NCBI GenBank assembly: GCA_028284225.1
Contig: JANQSD010000017.1
Coordinates: forward strand, 1-64,000
DNA from: Arenicellales bacterium
GTDB lineage: Bacteria; Pseudomonadota; Gammaproteobacteria; Arenicellales; JAHEKD01
DNA length: 64,000 nucleotides
Direction of reading: 5' to 3'
Shown here: positions 1-8,475 of the stretch, piece by piece
Layout of the letters: every line of letters begins with the position of its first letter
Numbering within the stretch: the stretch's first letter is position 1
The notes under the pieces: generated by a model
What the model was told of the DNA's origin: nothing
What the model saw: the letters and a program-made list of their open reading frames with translations, nothing else
Databases searched by the model: none
Translations under genes and position numbers: made by a program

Positions 1-505
1 AACCTCCCCTGATAGGGGAGGAATTAGATTCTCTACTTCCAGGGGGAGAAGCAATTATTCGAAAGTCCATAGTTTAAATTAGGTTTGATCTCATTCACCG
101 GGAAGTGAAAAGGGCTTTAAGTAAAACCCCAGCCCAACAGTATTACTCAGCTTCCCGGTGAATGCTTATAAGGCAAGTCCGACTTGCATCACTTCGAATA
201 ATTGCCAGTGGAGGAGTTAGGGGGATGGGCAATGAATCAGAGTAAGGCGATTCGGATTAGTTTTAATCTGTTTCACCGGGAAATGAAAAGGGCTTTATGC
301 TTAGACTTTGTTTAAAGATATTATTCAGCTTCCCGTTTAATACTTTCATAGTAAACCTGATTTTCTTCACTTCGAATAATATCCCATCCCCCTTCCAGGG
401 GGAGTTAGAGGGAACGGCACTAATTGAGCATCTGGACCTGGCAGACTTAGGTAACCCCTAATAAAAACCCAGGAATCACATGTTCTCCCCCTTCCAGGGG
501 GAGTT
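1..505. repeat. Cluster of intergenic palindromic repeats
   Basis: No gene is visible here. A short hairpin (CTCCCCT-gat-AGGGGAG) lies at 4-20. Two diverged copies of a longer unit follow, roughly 82-208 and 262-395. Copy 1 has a perfect 13-bp inverted repeat (arm ATTCACCGGGAAG at 93-105, complementary arm at 151-163); copy 2 keeps the left arm (272-283) but has a degraded right arm. Both end in CACTTCGAATAAT. G-rich hairpins of the CCCCTTCCAGGGG type follow at about 390 and 487. A related copy occurs at 21612-21745. Function unknown; REP- or MITE-like is an inference. Confidence 0.6.
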
Positions 506-525
506 AGAGGGGGTAAATCAACACA

Positions 526-615
526 TCAAGTCACCGAATAAGACAACAATGTCACAGTCGTCGAAATAATGCTAATTGCGAAAATTAAAGCAGTCGTCAA
601 AATAGCAGCTTTCAT
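526..615 (-). CDS. Possible 29-residue hydrophobic peptide
   Basis: A short open frame reads M-K-A-A-I-L-T-T-A-L and continues as a nearly unbroken hydrophobic stretch to a TGA stop, with one lysine at the N-terminus and no acidic residue. That is the composition of a single-pass small membrane protein with a positive-inside N-terminus. An AGGA sequence lies about 12 nt upstream of the ATG, which is a loose spacing. It is the only sensible frame between the repeat block and ettA and is divergent from ettA. I do not recognise a family; it could be chance. Confidence 0.28.
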   Translation of the reverse strand: MKAAILTTALIFAISIISTTVTLLSYSVT

Positions 616-826
616 TTTTGTTAATCATCCTTTGGTGTAGCGCATTACTATAGATATTTAGTTGGCAAATTGAAACGTAAATAGTTCACACAATTCCATC
701 CCGGATGCCGGAACAAATCCGGCGCAGGTCCATTCCGGGATCTCCAAAACCAAATTGCACTTACTCTTGTTTTATGAAGGCTACAAGCTATATCATTAGC
801 GAGCTTTCAATTAATCAAGATTCAAG
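616..826. other. ettA upstream region
   Basis: About 210 bp without a supported gene. It contains an imperfect palindromic stretch around 693-742 in which CATCCCGGATGCCGG is answered by CCGGCG and TCCGGGAT segments. No clear sigma-70 promoter could be fixed, although the ettA promoter must lie here because nothing upstream is co-directional. Confidence 0.4.
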
Positions 827-2488
827 ATGGCACAGTACGTATTTACTATGAATGGTGTGGGCAAAGTTGTTCCACCCAATAAGTATATTCTCAAAGATAT
901 TTATCTGAATTTTTTTCCGGGAGCCAAGATCGGTGTTTTGGGTTACAACGGTGCCGGGAAATCGACTTTGTTGCGAATTATGGCCGGTGTTGATACAGAT
1001 ATCATCGGTGAAGCCCGCCCACAACCAGACCTTAAAATAGGTTATTTAGCCCAAGAGCCGCAGTTAGATGAAAGCAAAAATGTTCGTGGCAATGTCGAGG
1101 AGGGCCTGGGTGAAATCAAACAGGCCCAGGAAAAACTCGACGAAATCTATGCGGCCTATGCCGATCCTGACGCTGATTTCGATGCACTAGCAAATGAACA
1201 GGCCAGGCTGGAGAACATTATCCAGGCTGCTGATGCACATAATCTGGATCATAAACTTGAAGTTGCAGCCGATGCACTACGTTTGCCACCCTGGGATGCG
1301 GAAATTAAAAACTTATCCGGCGGCGAAAAACGACGAGTAGCGTTATGCCGATTGTTATTGTCAGCACCGGATATGTTGATATTGGACGAACCGACTAACC
1401 ATCTTGATGCGGAGTCGGTGGCCTGGCTGGAACGTTACTTGCATGAATTTGAGGGCACAGTGGTCGCAGTCACCCATGATCGATATTTTCTCGATAATGT
1501 GGCTGGCTGGATTTTGGAGCTTGATCGTGGCCAGGGTATTCCCTGGCAAGGCAACTATTCTTCCTGGCTGGAACAAAAGGAAAAACGTCTTGAGCAAGAA
1601 CAAAAAACTGAGGCTGCTCGCGTCAAAAGTATGAAACAGGAGTTGGAGTGGGTACGATCCAACCCCAAAGGTCGTCAAGCCAAGAGCAAGGCCCGCTTGC
1701 GCCGTTTTGATGAATTGTCATCCAGTGACTATCAAAAACGCGCCGAAACTAATGAAATTTATATTCCACCTGGCCCGCGTCTGGGTGATGTAGTGATTGC
1801 AGCGAAAAATATTTCAAAGACCTTTGGTGATAAGGTGCTCTATGAGGATTTGAACTTTAATCTGCCTCCTGGCGGTATTGTCGGTATTATCGGACCTAAC
1901 GGTGCAGGTAAAACCACTTTGTTTCGGATGATGACGGGCCAGGAACAGCCGACTGGCGGTGAATTCAAAGTCGGAGAAACCGTGCAAGTCGCCTATGTAG
2001 ATCAATCGCGTGATTCGCTGGATGACAAGAGAAATGTCTGGGAAGAAATTTCAGATGGTCTGGATATCATGAACGTTAATGGCTACGAAGTGCAATCACG
2101 CCGTTATGTAGGTCGATTCAACTTCAAGGGCACCGATCAGCAAAAACGCATTGGAGAACTTTCCGGCGGTGAACGTAACCGGGTGCATTTAGCTAAAGTC
2201 TTGGCCAGTGGTGGTAATTTATTATTACTCGACGAACCAACCAACGACCTGGACGTTGAAACTCTGCGTGCGCTCGAAGAAGCACTGCTGAACTTTCCAG
2301 GCTGTGCTGTAGTGATCTCCCATGATCGATGGTTTCTCGACCGTATCGCCACCCACATCCTCGCTTTCGAAGGCAATGCTCAGGTCACCTGGTTCGAAGG
2401 CAACTACAGCGATTACGAAGAAGACTACAAACGCCGGTTTGGCGACACCATAAAACCGCAGCGGATGAAATATAAACGGCTGAAGTGA
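827..2488 (+). CDS. ettA: Energy-dependent translational throttle protein A (ABC-F ATPase)
   Basis: A 553-residue ABC-F protein, close to the 555 residues of E. coli EttA, with no membrane domain. Two ATPase domains are complete: Walker A at 39-47 (GYNGAGKST) and 356-364 (GPNGAGKTT), signature LSGGE at 163-167 and 445-449, and Walker B plus catalytic glutamate around 184-190 and 466-472. The charged linker at about 245-320 corresponds to the P-site-tRNA interaction region of the family. EttA binds the ribosomal E site and gates the first peptide bond according to the ATP/ADP ratio. It stands alone, followed by a palindromic repeat at 2515-2542. The ATG at 827 gives the usual family N-terminus. 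Confidence 0.95.
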   Translation: MAQYVFTMNGVGKVVPPNKYILKDIYLNFFPGAKIGVLGYNGAGKSTLLRIMAGVDTDIIGEARPQPDLKIGYLAQEPQLDESKNVRGNVEEGLGEIKQAQEKLDEIYAAYADPDADFDALANEQARLENIIQAADAHNLDHKLEVAADALRLPPWDAEIKNLSGGEKRRVALCRLLLSAPDMLILDEPTNHLDAESVAWLERYLHEFEGTVVAVTHDRYFLDNVAGWILELDRGQGIPWQGNYSSWLEQKEKRLEQEQKTEAARVKSMKQELEWVRSNPKGRQAKSKARLRRFDELSSSDYQKRAETNEIYIPPGPRLGDVVIAAKNISKTFGDKVLYEDLNFNLPPGGIVGIIGPNGAGKTTLFRMMTGQEQPTGGEFKVGETVQVAYVDQSRDSLDDKRNVWEEISDGLDIMNVNGYEVQSRRYVGRFNFKGTDQQKRIGELSGGERNRVHLAKVLASGGNLLLLDEPTNDLDVETLRALEEALLNFPGCAVVISHDRWFLDRIATHILAFEGNAQVTWFEGNYSDYEEDYKRRFGDTIKPQRMKYKRLK

Positions 2489-2514
2489 TGCTCATACAAT
2501 AAATGCAATCTGAG

Positions 2515-2542
2515 CGTCATTCCCGCGCAGGCGGGAATCCAG
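2515..2542 (+). repeat. Palindromic intergenic repeat, direct copy 1
   Basis: A 28-bp element whose core is a perfect 8-bp stem (ATTCCCGC, loop GCAG, GCGGGAAT), flanked by CGTC and CCAG. The same element recurs at 3169-3196, inverted at 3046-3073, and as a diverged inverted copy at 2681-2708; a shortened form lies inside the repeat at 12813-12913. Lying 26 bp after the ettA stop, it could also end ettA transcripts, but there is no T-run. Confidence 0.8.
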
Positions 2543-2680
2543 ATCAGCCTATCGAATCGGTATTGCCTTTTTAGATATATTGATTACTGAATGAGCATAA
2601 AGTCTTTAATCAATAATAAGCCGTGAGCCATTTTACTTTCTAAGCAAACTATCAAATGGTCATGCTAATTATAAGTAGTC

Positions 2681-2708
2681 CTGGATGCCTGTCTTCGCCG
2701 GCATGACG
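2681..2708 (-). repeat. Palindromic intergenic repeat, diverged inverted copy
   Basis: CTGGATGCCTGTCTTCGCCG followed by GCATGACG matches the inverted form of the 2515 element with several substitutions. It lies just past the 3' end of the GIY-YIG gene. Confidence 0.6.
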
Positions 2709-2729
2709 ATATCGAGTTCTTCGGTGTAT

Positions 2730-3011
2730 TTAGTTAGATAAATCGTCCCATTGTGGGTTCATTTCTTCAATCAATCTAAGTTTCCATTTTCTATTCCATT
2801 TCTTTATTTGCTTTTCTCTGGTGATGGCTTCGATCATAGAAATATGGGATTCAACATAAACCAGTTTGTTAACACGGTAACGCGAAGTAAAGCTATTTTT
2901 GTTAGAGGTTAGATGTTGTTCTAGACGTTGAGTCAGGTTGCTTGTAACGCCTACATATAATGTGCCGTTTCTTTTGCTGGCGAGTATGTACACGACTGGT
3001 TGTTTCATCAT
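2730..3011 (-). CDS. Small GIY-YIG domain protein (UPF0213-like)
   Basis: A 93-residue protein that is essentially one GIY-YIG nuclease domain. The signature appears as VYILAS (7-12) followed by LYVGVTSNLTQRLEQH (18-33), with the conserved Arg in NLTQRL, and a basic C-terminal helix with EAITREKQIKKW. It resembles the stand-alone UvrC N-domain-like proteins of 80-100 residues, whose physiological role is mostly unknown. The start is uncertain: two consecutive ATGs directly follow an AAGG, too close for a normal ribosome-binding site. The gene sits between palindromic repeats at 2515, 2681 and 3046, which suggests joint spread, though no transposase is present. Confidence 0.85.
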   Translation of the reverse strand: MMKQPVVYILASKRNGTLYVGVTSNLTQRLEQHLTSNKNSFTSRYRVNKLVYVESHISMIEAITREKQIKKWNRKWKLRLIEEMNPQWDDLSN

Positions 3012-3045
3012 CCTTGATTACAGATTTTTCCTTTTGTTGATTTTA

Positions 3046-3073
3046 CTGGATTCCCGCCTGCGCTGGAATGACG
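3046..3073 (-). repeat. Palindromic intergenic repeat, inverted copy
   Basis: Inverted copy of the 2515 element with one or two mismatches in the stem (CCCGCCTGCGCTGG). With 2515-2542 it brackets the GIY-YIG gene in inverted orientation. Confidence 0.75.
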
Positions 3074-3168
3074 AATTAAATGGTATTCAATATGTGAGCG
3101 TCCTAAACTATCTGCAAACACCAAAAATAAGATTCACCCGCTGACCCAAATGCCAAAGATACATAAAA

Positions 3169-3196
3169 CGTCATTCCCGCGCAGGCGGGAATCCAG
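3169..3196 (+). repeat. Palindromic intergenic repeat, direct copy 2 (overlaps a gene end)
   Basis: Identical to the 2515-2542 copy across the core. On the minus strand it is read as the last residues (PGFPPARE) and the TGA stop of the neighbouring dehydratase gene, so the repeat has become coding sequence. Confidence 0.85.
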
Positions 3197-4118
3197 GTTC
3201 TCTTAATCCAAGCTGCCATTTGTTGATTTGCTCAATGGTGGCGGTAACTCCACCGCAAACTATGATGACGATATTCTCAAAATCTTTAAGCTTCTCGGCA
3301 TGATCATAGGCAATAGAAAGGCTTGCACCACAAGAGGGTTCGACTAAAACTCGATGATCACTGAGGAACTGCCGGCAAGCATTCAGGGCTTGTTGGTCAG
3401 AAACCAAGATGCTTTGAACTGAAAGCTGTTTGGATAGATCAAAGGCTTGTTGGCAAACACGCTTGGCACCCAGGGTTGTAGCAACGCTGGTAATTTCATT
3501 GAGCTCAATGGGCTGATTTGCTTTGATTGCTTGATTAAAAGATGCGGCACCTTCAGTCTCAATAGCCAGTAGGGGTACATCTTGCCAGCCATTTCGCTTA
3601 AGGCCGTCACCAACACCTGACAGCATGCCGCCACCACCCACGGAGAGTATCACTGCATCCGGCTTCAGGCCTGCTTGATGAATTTCATCAATCATAGTGC
3701 CATGACCTTGCCAGACTAAAGGGTCATCAAACGGATGTATAAACACTTTGCCGTCGCCGGTTAATGTTTGAATTAACTCATTAGCTTCTTGCCAAGATTC
3801 TCCATGAACAATAACTTTGGCGTTTTCATTTTTAAGTAATTCAATAGCTTTTGCCGATGTGGTTTCAGGCACTACAACCGTTACAGGTATTCCGAGTTTT
3901 CGTCCTGCATAAGCCACTGCAATACCTGCGTTACCACCGGATGAGGAAAAAAGCGCTTGAGCACCTTGTTTGACAACTTCCTGACAAGCGAAACAAACTC
4001 CCCGGTTTTTGAAAGATCCAGTTGGTTGTAGGGCTTCCATTTTTAACCAGATGTTTTTACCACTGACTTGGCTTAGTGGTTCGGATTTGATTAATGGTGT
4101 TTGAATGTGTAATTGCAT
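3171..4118 (-). CDS. Serine/threonine dehydratase, SDS type (PLP)
   Basis: A 315-residue fold-type II PLP enzyme expected to deaminate L-serine and/or L-threonine to the 2-oxo acid. The Schiff-base lysine is K37 in GSFKNRG, and the phosphate-binding SSSGGNAG and VGGGGMLSG loops are clear. There is no ACT domain, unlike IlvA at 48336-49847; the sequence is closer to the eukaryotic-type serine dehydratase (SDS) group, for example FDDPLVWQGH and LVEPSCGASL. I chose the ATG at 4118 because MQLHIQTPL is the usual family start; an upstream ATG would add nine atypical residues. The C-terminal PGFPPARE comes from a palindromic repeat and probably replaces the native end. It is divergent from trpE. 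Confidence 0.85.
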   Translation of the reverse strand: MQLHIQTPLIKSEPLSQVSGKNIWLKMEALQPTGSFKNRGVCFACQEVVKQGAQALFSSSGGNAGIAVAYAGRKLGIPVTVVVPETTSAKAIELLKNENAKVIVHGESWQEANELIQTLTGDGKVFIHPFDDPLVWQGHGTMIDEIHQAGLKPDAVILSVGGGGMLSGVGDGLKRNGWQDVPLLAIETEGAASFNQAIKANQPIELNEITSVATTLGAKRVCQQAFDLSKQLSVQSILVSDQQALNACRQFLSDHRVLVEPSCGASLSIAYDHAEKLKDFENIVIIVCGGVTATIEQINKWQLGLREPGFPPARE

Positions 4119-4162
4119 ATTCGTTAATCTAACCTTTGCCAACACAAAGTAAATATATATTG

Positions 4163-4191
4163 TTTACTTTTTATTAAATTTAACGTTTAAT
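4163..4191 (+). promoter_or_regulatory. Candidate trpE promoter
   Basis: TTTACT at 4163-4168 and TTTAAT at 4186-4191 are separated by 17 bp and match the sigma-70 boxes at four and five of six positions. The upstream flank is A/T-rich. A start near 4198 would give a leader of about 120 nt before trpE. Prediction by eye only. Confidence 0.4.
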
Positions 4192-4217
4192 CGAGGCTGT
4201 AAGCTTTCACCAACACT

Positions 4218-4268
4218 ATGTTTATGAAGAGGTTTAAAAATAAAGCACATCACCGCTGGCGTATCTAG
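4218..4268 (+). CDS. Possible trp leader peptide
   Basis: A 16-codon frame (MFMKRFKNKAHHRWRI, stop TAG) ends inside the hairpin that precedes the T-run upstream of trpE. Its single Trp codon (4257-4259) lies at the base of the hairpin and its stop in the loop, which is where a leader peptide controlling attenuation would be read. Against it: only one Trp codon instead of the usual two or three, and no good ribosome-binding site. It could be fortuitous. Confidence 0.3.
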   Translation: MFMKRFKNKAHHRWRI

Positions 4269-4300
4269 TACAGATCGCACGGTTTTTTATTTTTAACTTT
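4252..4300 (+). terminator. Terminator-like hairpin in the trpE leader (candidate attenuator)
   Basis: ACCG (4252-4255), GCG (4259-4261) and ATCT (4263-4266) pair with AGAT (4272-4275), CGC (4276-4278) and CGGT (4280-4283) around the loop AGTAC. The stem runs straight into a T-tract (TTTTTTATTTTT, 4283-4294). This looks like an intrinsic terminator placed about 20 nt before the trpE start, on the trpE strand, where it would stop trpE expression unless prevented. Attenuation is inferred from this position. Confidence 0.5.
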
Positions 4301-4317
4301 TTATTAGGCATGGTGGC

Positions 4318-5808
4318 ATGTTACTCACTCAATCTGAATTTAATCAATTTGTAAGCCAGGGTTACAATCGCATCCCGGTTGTGCATGAGGTTCTGGCTGA
4401 CCTCGATACCCCGGTCAGCGCATATCTCAAACTCGCTAATCAACCTTATAGTTATTTGCTGGAATCTGTTCAGGGTGGCGAGAAATGGGGACGCTATTCA
4501 TTTATCGGTTTGCCTTGCAAGACCCGAATTCGGGTTCGTGGTTTAACAGTCACTATCGAGACCGATGAAGGCGTGGTCGAGCAATTTGACGGTGAAAACC
4601 CCTTAGACGTTATTGAATCTTTCCGACAGCGATTTAAAGTGCCGGAAATAGAGGGCTTACCGCGCTTTGACGGTGGCCTGGTCGGTTATTTTGGCTACGA
4701 GACGATTCGCTATATCGAGACGCATTTAGAAGACCCGCAAAAACCCGATGTCATCGACGCTGATGATATTTTACTAATGGTGTCGGAAGAACTGGCAGTG
4801 TTTGATAATTTGAGCGGCAAGATGTTTTTGATCATTTATGCCGATCCAAGTGCTTCTGACGCGTATGAGCAAGCGCAAGATCGGCTCAATAATTTGGTAA
4901 AACTTCTGTCCCAGCCTGTTTCCTACACGGACAACAGTAATGTCGAAGCTGTTGAACCCACTATAAAATACCATTTTCCTGAAGACCAGCATTCCCTGGC
5001 AATCGATAAGTGTCGCCAGTATATTTATGATGGCGATATTTTTCAGGTCGTGCTGTCGCAACGTTTTTCCATGCCATTTGCAGCCTCTCCCATAGATTTA
5101 TATCGTTCGCTACGGATGATTAATCCATCACCCTATATGTATTATTTACATTTAGATGAGTTGAAGGTAGTAGGTTGTTCACCGGAAATTCTAGTGCGCT
5201 TGGAAGATGGTGAAGTCACATTGCGACCCATAGCCGGAACCCGTCATCGGGGGGTGACGGAGGAAGAAGATCTTGCGCTTGAGGAGAATCTGCTTGCCGA
5301 TGAAAAGGAATTGGCTGAACATTTGATGCTGGTCGACCTGGGACGAAATGATGTCGGTCGTATCGTTAAGCCCGGAACTGTACATGTTACCGATATGATG
5401 ACGATTGAGCGTTATTCCCATGTCATGCATATTGTCTCCAATGTAGTGGGTGGCATTAATGATAATATGACTGCCATCGATGTGCTTAAAGCAACTTTTC
5501 CGGCGGGTACGGTTAGCGGGGCACCTAAAGTCAGAGCCATGGAAATCATTGATGAGCTTGAGCCTGAAAAGCGCGGTGTTTATTCAGGTGCAATTGGTTA
5601 TATCGGCTGGAACGGAAATATGGATACAGCCATCGCCATTCGTACAGCTGTGATTAAGGATGATACCTTGTATATCCAGGCGGGTGGCGGTATTGTGGCA
5701 GACTCTGTGGCCAAGAACGAATGGCAGGAGACAGTTAATAAATCCAATGCAGTACTCAAGGCAGCACAATCAGTTCTCAGAGGTGAGTTAAAAGGGGGAC
5801 TATTATGA
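4318..5808 (+). CDS. trpE: Anthranilate synthase component I
   Basis: A 496-residue chorismate-utilising enzyme that with TrpG makes anthranilate, the first committed step to tryptophan. The N-terminal domain carries the LLES motif (47-50) involved in tryptophan feedback inhibition; the C-terminal chorismate-binding domain has [12 protein letters not shown], the RPIAGTR loop and [14 protein letters not shown]. Length is normal. The start at 4318 follows the leader hairpin; another ATG at 4310 is in a different frame. The stop overlaps the trpG start by 4 nt (ATGA), indicating translational coupling. Confidence 0.97.
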   Translation: MLLTQSEFNQFVSQGYNRIPVVHEVLADLDTPVSAYLKLANQPYSYLLESVQGGEKWGRYSFIGLPCKTRIRVRGLTVTIETDEGVVEQFDGENPLDVIESFRQRFKVPEIEGLPRFDGGLVGYFGYETIRYIETHLEDPQKPDVIDADDILLMVSEELAVFDNLSGKMFLIIYADPSASDAYEQAQDRLNNLVKLLSQPVSYTDNSNVEAVEPTIKYHFPEDQHSLAIDKCRQYIYDGDIFQVVLSQRFSMPFAASPIDLYRSLRMINPSPYMYYLHLDELKVVGCSPEILVRLEDGEVTLRPIAGTRHRGVTEEEDLALEENLLADEKELAEHLMLVDLGRNDVGRIVKPGTVHVTDMMTIERYSHVMHIVSNVVGGINDNMTAIDVLKATFPAGTVSGAPKVRAMEIIDELEPEKRGVYSGAIGYIGWNGNMDTAIAIRTAVIKDDTLYIQAGGGIVADSVAKNEWQETVNKSNAVLKAAQSVLRGELKGGLL

Positions 5809-6371
5809 TTTTAATGATTGATAATTACGATTCGTTCACGTACAACCTGGTGCAATATTTGTCAGAATTAGGCGAGCAAGTCGAAGTACAGCGCAATGAT
5901 CAAATATCTTTGCAAGAAATTAAATCACTATCTCCCAAGGCGATTGTAATTTCGCCTGGTCCGTGTACGCCAAATGAAGCGGGTATTTCGCTGGAACTTG
6001 TTAATGAGTTAGCCGGGAAGTTTCCGATATTGGGTGTGTGTCTGGGTCATCAGGCAATCTGTCAGTCTTTTGGTGCGACAATTATTCATGCTCCGGAGTT
6101 GATGCACGGTAAGACCTCAAAGATTCACCATACAGGCAAAGGTGTATTTAAGGATTTACCTGATCCGTTCACAGCTACCCGTTATCATTCATTGGTCGCA
6201 GATGAAAATACCTTGCCGGATTGCCTGAAAATTACAGCGCGAACAGAGGATCAGCAAATCATGGGAGTGTTGCATAATGAGCTATTGATTGAAGGTGTGC
6301 AATTTCATCCTGAATCGATTGCGACAGAGCACGGACATGAGATGCTTAAAAACTTTTTAGATAGGTGTTAA
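5805..6371 (+). CDS. trpG: Anthranilate synthase component II (glutamine amidotransferase)
   Basis: A 188-residue class I glutamine amidotransferase that supplies ammonia to TrpE. The catalytic triad is visible: Cys79 in GVCLGHQ, and His168 and Glu170 in VQFHPESI. The oxyanion segment [11 protein letters not shown] (50-60) is conserved. Such subunits can also serve 4-amino-4-deoxychorismate synthase (pabA); the overlap with trpE argues mainly for tryptophan synthesis. It is not fused to TrpD, unlike the enterobacterial arrangement. A composite repeat begins nine bases after the stop. Confidence 0.95.
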   Translation: MILMIDNYDSFTYNLVQYLSELGEQVEVQRNDQISLQEIKSLSPKAIVISPGPCTPNEAGISLELVNELAGKFPILGVCLGHQAICQSFGATIIHAPELMHGKTSKIHHTGKGVFKDLPDPFTATRYHSLVADENTLPDCLKITARTEDQQIMGVLHNELLIEGVQFHPESIATEHGHEMLKNFLDRC

Positions 6372-6380
6372 ACATTATGT

Positions 6381-6503
6381 GTCATCCTGAGCTGCGTAGC
6401 AGCGTGAGGATCTCAACAACGCTGTTCAGGCATTGACGAGAAGGTGCAGCTATATTGGACATCGAAACAACTCAAAGAGATTCCTCGACAAGTTCGGGAT
6501 GAC
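6381..6503. repeat. Composite inverted-end repeat, copy A (trpG-trpD gap)
   Basis: A roughly 123-bp element starting GTCATCC and ending GGATGAC, so its tips are perfect inverted repeats. An internal GAGGATCTCAACAACGCTGTTC is shared with copy B at 7537-7662, and the GAGATTCCTCG segment near the right end is also shared. Other related elements are at 12813, 26418 and 29638. It nearly fills the 152-bp trpG-trpD gap; the trpD ribosome-binding site (AGGA about 8 nt before the ATG) lies just beyond it. Confidence 0.75.
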
Positions 6504-6523
6504 AATAAAAAGTAGGATTTATT

Positions 6524-7546
6524 ATGGACATTAAACAAGCAATTCAAACGGTGATAGACGGTAATGATCTGTCACAAGAGCAGATGACTGATGTCATGAA
6601 CGCAATTTTAACAGGCGAAGCGACACCGGCACAAATCGGTGGTTTTTTGGTGGGTTTGCGCATTAAAGGCGAAACCATTGATGAAATCAGTGCGGCTGCC
6701 GGGGTGATGCGTTCACTTGCTGCGGCGGTGACGCCAAAATCAGATGATCTGGTGGATATTGTCGGTACCGGCGGTGATGGTCAAAAAACATTTAATATTT
6801 CTACAGCCAGTGCCATTGTTGCTGCTGCAGCCGGTGCGAAAGTAGCCAAGCATGGTAATCGAGCTGCTTCCAGTCAATCAGGCAGCGCAGACTTACTTGA
6901 GAAAGCAGGTATAAGGCTTGACATGAACCCTGAACAAGTTGCTGAATGCATCGATACTGTAGGTGTAGGTTTTATGTTTGCACCTGCTCACCATAGTGCC
7001 ATGAAGCATGCCATCGGCCCGCGTAAGGAAATGGGTGTGCGCACGATTTTTAATGTGCTTGGCCCGTTAACTAATCCTGCAGGCACAAAGCGAAATTTTA
7101 TTGGGGTTTATGATCAGGCTTTAGTTGAACCAATAGCCAATGTACTTAAAAATTTAGACAATGAACATGCAATAGTTGTGCACGGCAAAGGAGGTTTAGA
7201 TGAAATCAGCATTGAACAGCCCACTCATGCTGCCGAACTCAAAAATGGAGAAGTTTCGGTGTTTGAAATTCAGCCGGAGAAATACGGTGTGAAGCGTCAG
7301 CCTTTAAGTGAGATTGTGGTTAAGGACAGTGCAGAAAGTTTAGCTACCATAAAATCTGTTTTTGCCGGTAAAATCGGCGCCGCCCATGATGCAGTGGTGT
7401 TAAACGCAGGTGCCGGTATTTATGTGGCCGGTCAAGCAGAGACACTTGCCGATGGCGTGGATAAAGCCAGGGCTGTGGTTGCCAACGGCCAAGCGGGGGC
7501 CAAGCTTGATGAGTATGTACGGTTTTCGCAGTCGTTGTCATCCTGA
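6524..7546 (+). CDS. trpD: Anthranilate phosphoribosyltransferase
   Basis: A 340-residue enzyme that joins anthranilate to PRPP. The PRPP-binding glycine-rich loop GTGGDG (residues about 82-87), NISTAS, KHGNRAASSQSGSADLLE and the RKEMGVRTIFNVLGPLTNP segment are all intact. Length is normal. The gene is flanked on both sides by copies of the same composite repeat, and its TGA stop lies within the first bases of copy B (TCATCCTGA), so the extreme C-terminus may have been set by insertion of the repeat. Confidence 0.96.
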   Translation: MDIKQAIQTVIDGNDLSQEQMTDVMNAILTGEATPAQIGGFLVGLRIKGETIDEISAAAGVMRSLAAAVTPKSDDLVDIVGTGGDGQKTFNISTASAIVAAAAGAKVAKHGNRAASSQSGSADLLEKAGIRLDMNPEQVAECIDTVGVGFMFAPAHHSAMKHAIGPRKEMGVRTIFNVLGPLTNPAGTKRNFIGVYDQALVEPIANVLKNLDNEHAIVVHGKGGLDEISIEQPTHAAELKNGEVSVFEIQPEKYGVKRQPLSEIVVKDSAESLATIKSVFAGKIGAAHDAVVLNAGAGIYVAGQAETLADGVDKARAVVANGQAGAKLDEYVRFSQSLSS

Positions 7547-7662
7547 ACTGCGTAGCAGTGCGAGGATCTCAACAACGCTGTTCGGGCACTTGACGAAGGT
7601 GCTACCGTACTTAACATCAAAACCAGTCCATGGAGATTCCTCGCTTATTCGCTCGGAATGAC
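7537..7662. repeat. Composite inverted-end repeat, copy B (trpD-trpC gap)
   Basis: Begins GTCATCCTGAACTGCGTAGC and ends CTCGGAATGAC; closest to copy A over the left third (GAGGATCTCAACAACGCTGTTC). It supplies the trpD stop codon and separates trpD from trpC by about 130 bp, where tight spacing would be usual. Confidence 0.75.
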
Positions 7663-7680
7663 AGTTAGTTGGTTAAAGAT

Positions 7681-8475
7681 ATGAACAAACCCGATATTCT
7701 TAAAAAAATACTCGATACCAAGCTGGAGGAAATAGCAGCTGATAGTGCTATTACTTCTATTGATGAGCTTAAGGCTGAAGCTAAAGATATGCCTGCCTGT
7801 CGGGGTTTTTATCAGGCTATGCACTCACGGATTAATACAGGTCAAAATGCCATTATTGCCGAAGCCAAAAAAGCATCACCGAGCAAAGGAGTGATGCGTG
7901 AGAATTTTGATGTGGCTGAAATTGCAGAAAGTTACCAGGCTGGTGGTGCCACATGCTTGTCGATTCTGACTGACCGGCAGTATTTTCTGGGTGATTTATC
8001 GTATATCAAAAAAGCCAGGTCGGTTTGTAACTTGCCGGTGATCCGTAAAGATTTTATTATCGATGAATATCAGGTTTATCAATCACGTGTGGCCCAGGCG
8101 GATTGTATTTTGCTAATCGTCGCAGCTTTGGAACAATCCAAGTTAATTGAATTAAATGATTGTGCCCGGCAAGCAGGGTTGGATGTGTTAGTCGAAGTGC
8201 ATGACGCCAAAGAATTGGAGCAAGCGCTTGAATTAGATAATATCCTGTTGGGCATCAATAACAGAAATCTACGCACATTTGAAACCACACTGGATACGAC
8301 CATTGATTTACTGCCCAACATACCAGCACAATTGCCAGTCGTTACAGAAAGCGGTATTCATACAAGGCAGGATGTAAAGTTGATGAATGACAATGGTGTT
8401 TATGCCTTTTTAATTGGCGAAGCATTTATGAGAGTTGAGTCTCCAGGTGAAAAACTTAAGGAATTATTTGCATGA
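7681..8475 (+). CDS. trpC: Indole-3-glycerol-phosphate synthase
   Basis: A 264-residue TIM-barrel enzyme that cyclises carboxyphenylaminodeoxyribulose phosphate to indoleglycerol phosphate. Typical segments are IIAEAKKASPSKG (about 61-73), RKDFIIDEYQV, GINNRNLRTFE and VTESGIHTRQD. It is a single-function TrpC with no TrpF fused. I use the ATG at 7681; a TTG at 7669 would extend it by four residues. No strong ribosome-binding site is visible because the composite repeat ends just upstream. Its stop overlaps the OsmC-family start (ATGA). Confidence 0.95.
   Translation: MNKPDILKKILDTKLEEIAADSAITSIDELKAEAKDMPACRGFYQAMHSRINTGQNAIIAEAKKASPSKGVMRENFDVAEIAESYQAGGATCLSILTDRQYFLGDLSYIKKARSVCNLPVIRKDFIIDEYQVYQSRVAQADCILLIVAALEQSKLIELNDCARQAGLDVLVEVHDAKELEQALELDNILLGINNRNLRTFETTLDTTIDLLPNIPAQLPVVTESGIHTRQDVKLMNDNGVYAFLIGEAFMRVESPGEKLKELFA

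Noticed and set aside
1..505. Possible CRISPR array
   Set aside because: Repeat units are long, diverged and irregularly spaced, have no unique spacers of constant size, and no cas gene is present.
2730..3011. Homing endonuclease in an intron
   Set aside because: The protein is one short GIY-YIG domain without a DNA-recognition region, and it does not interrupt another gene.
2515..3196. Insertion sequence
   Set aside because: No transposase gene and no target duplication visible; only short palindromes.
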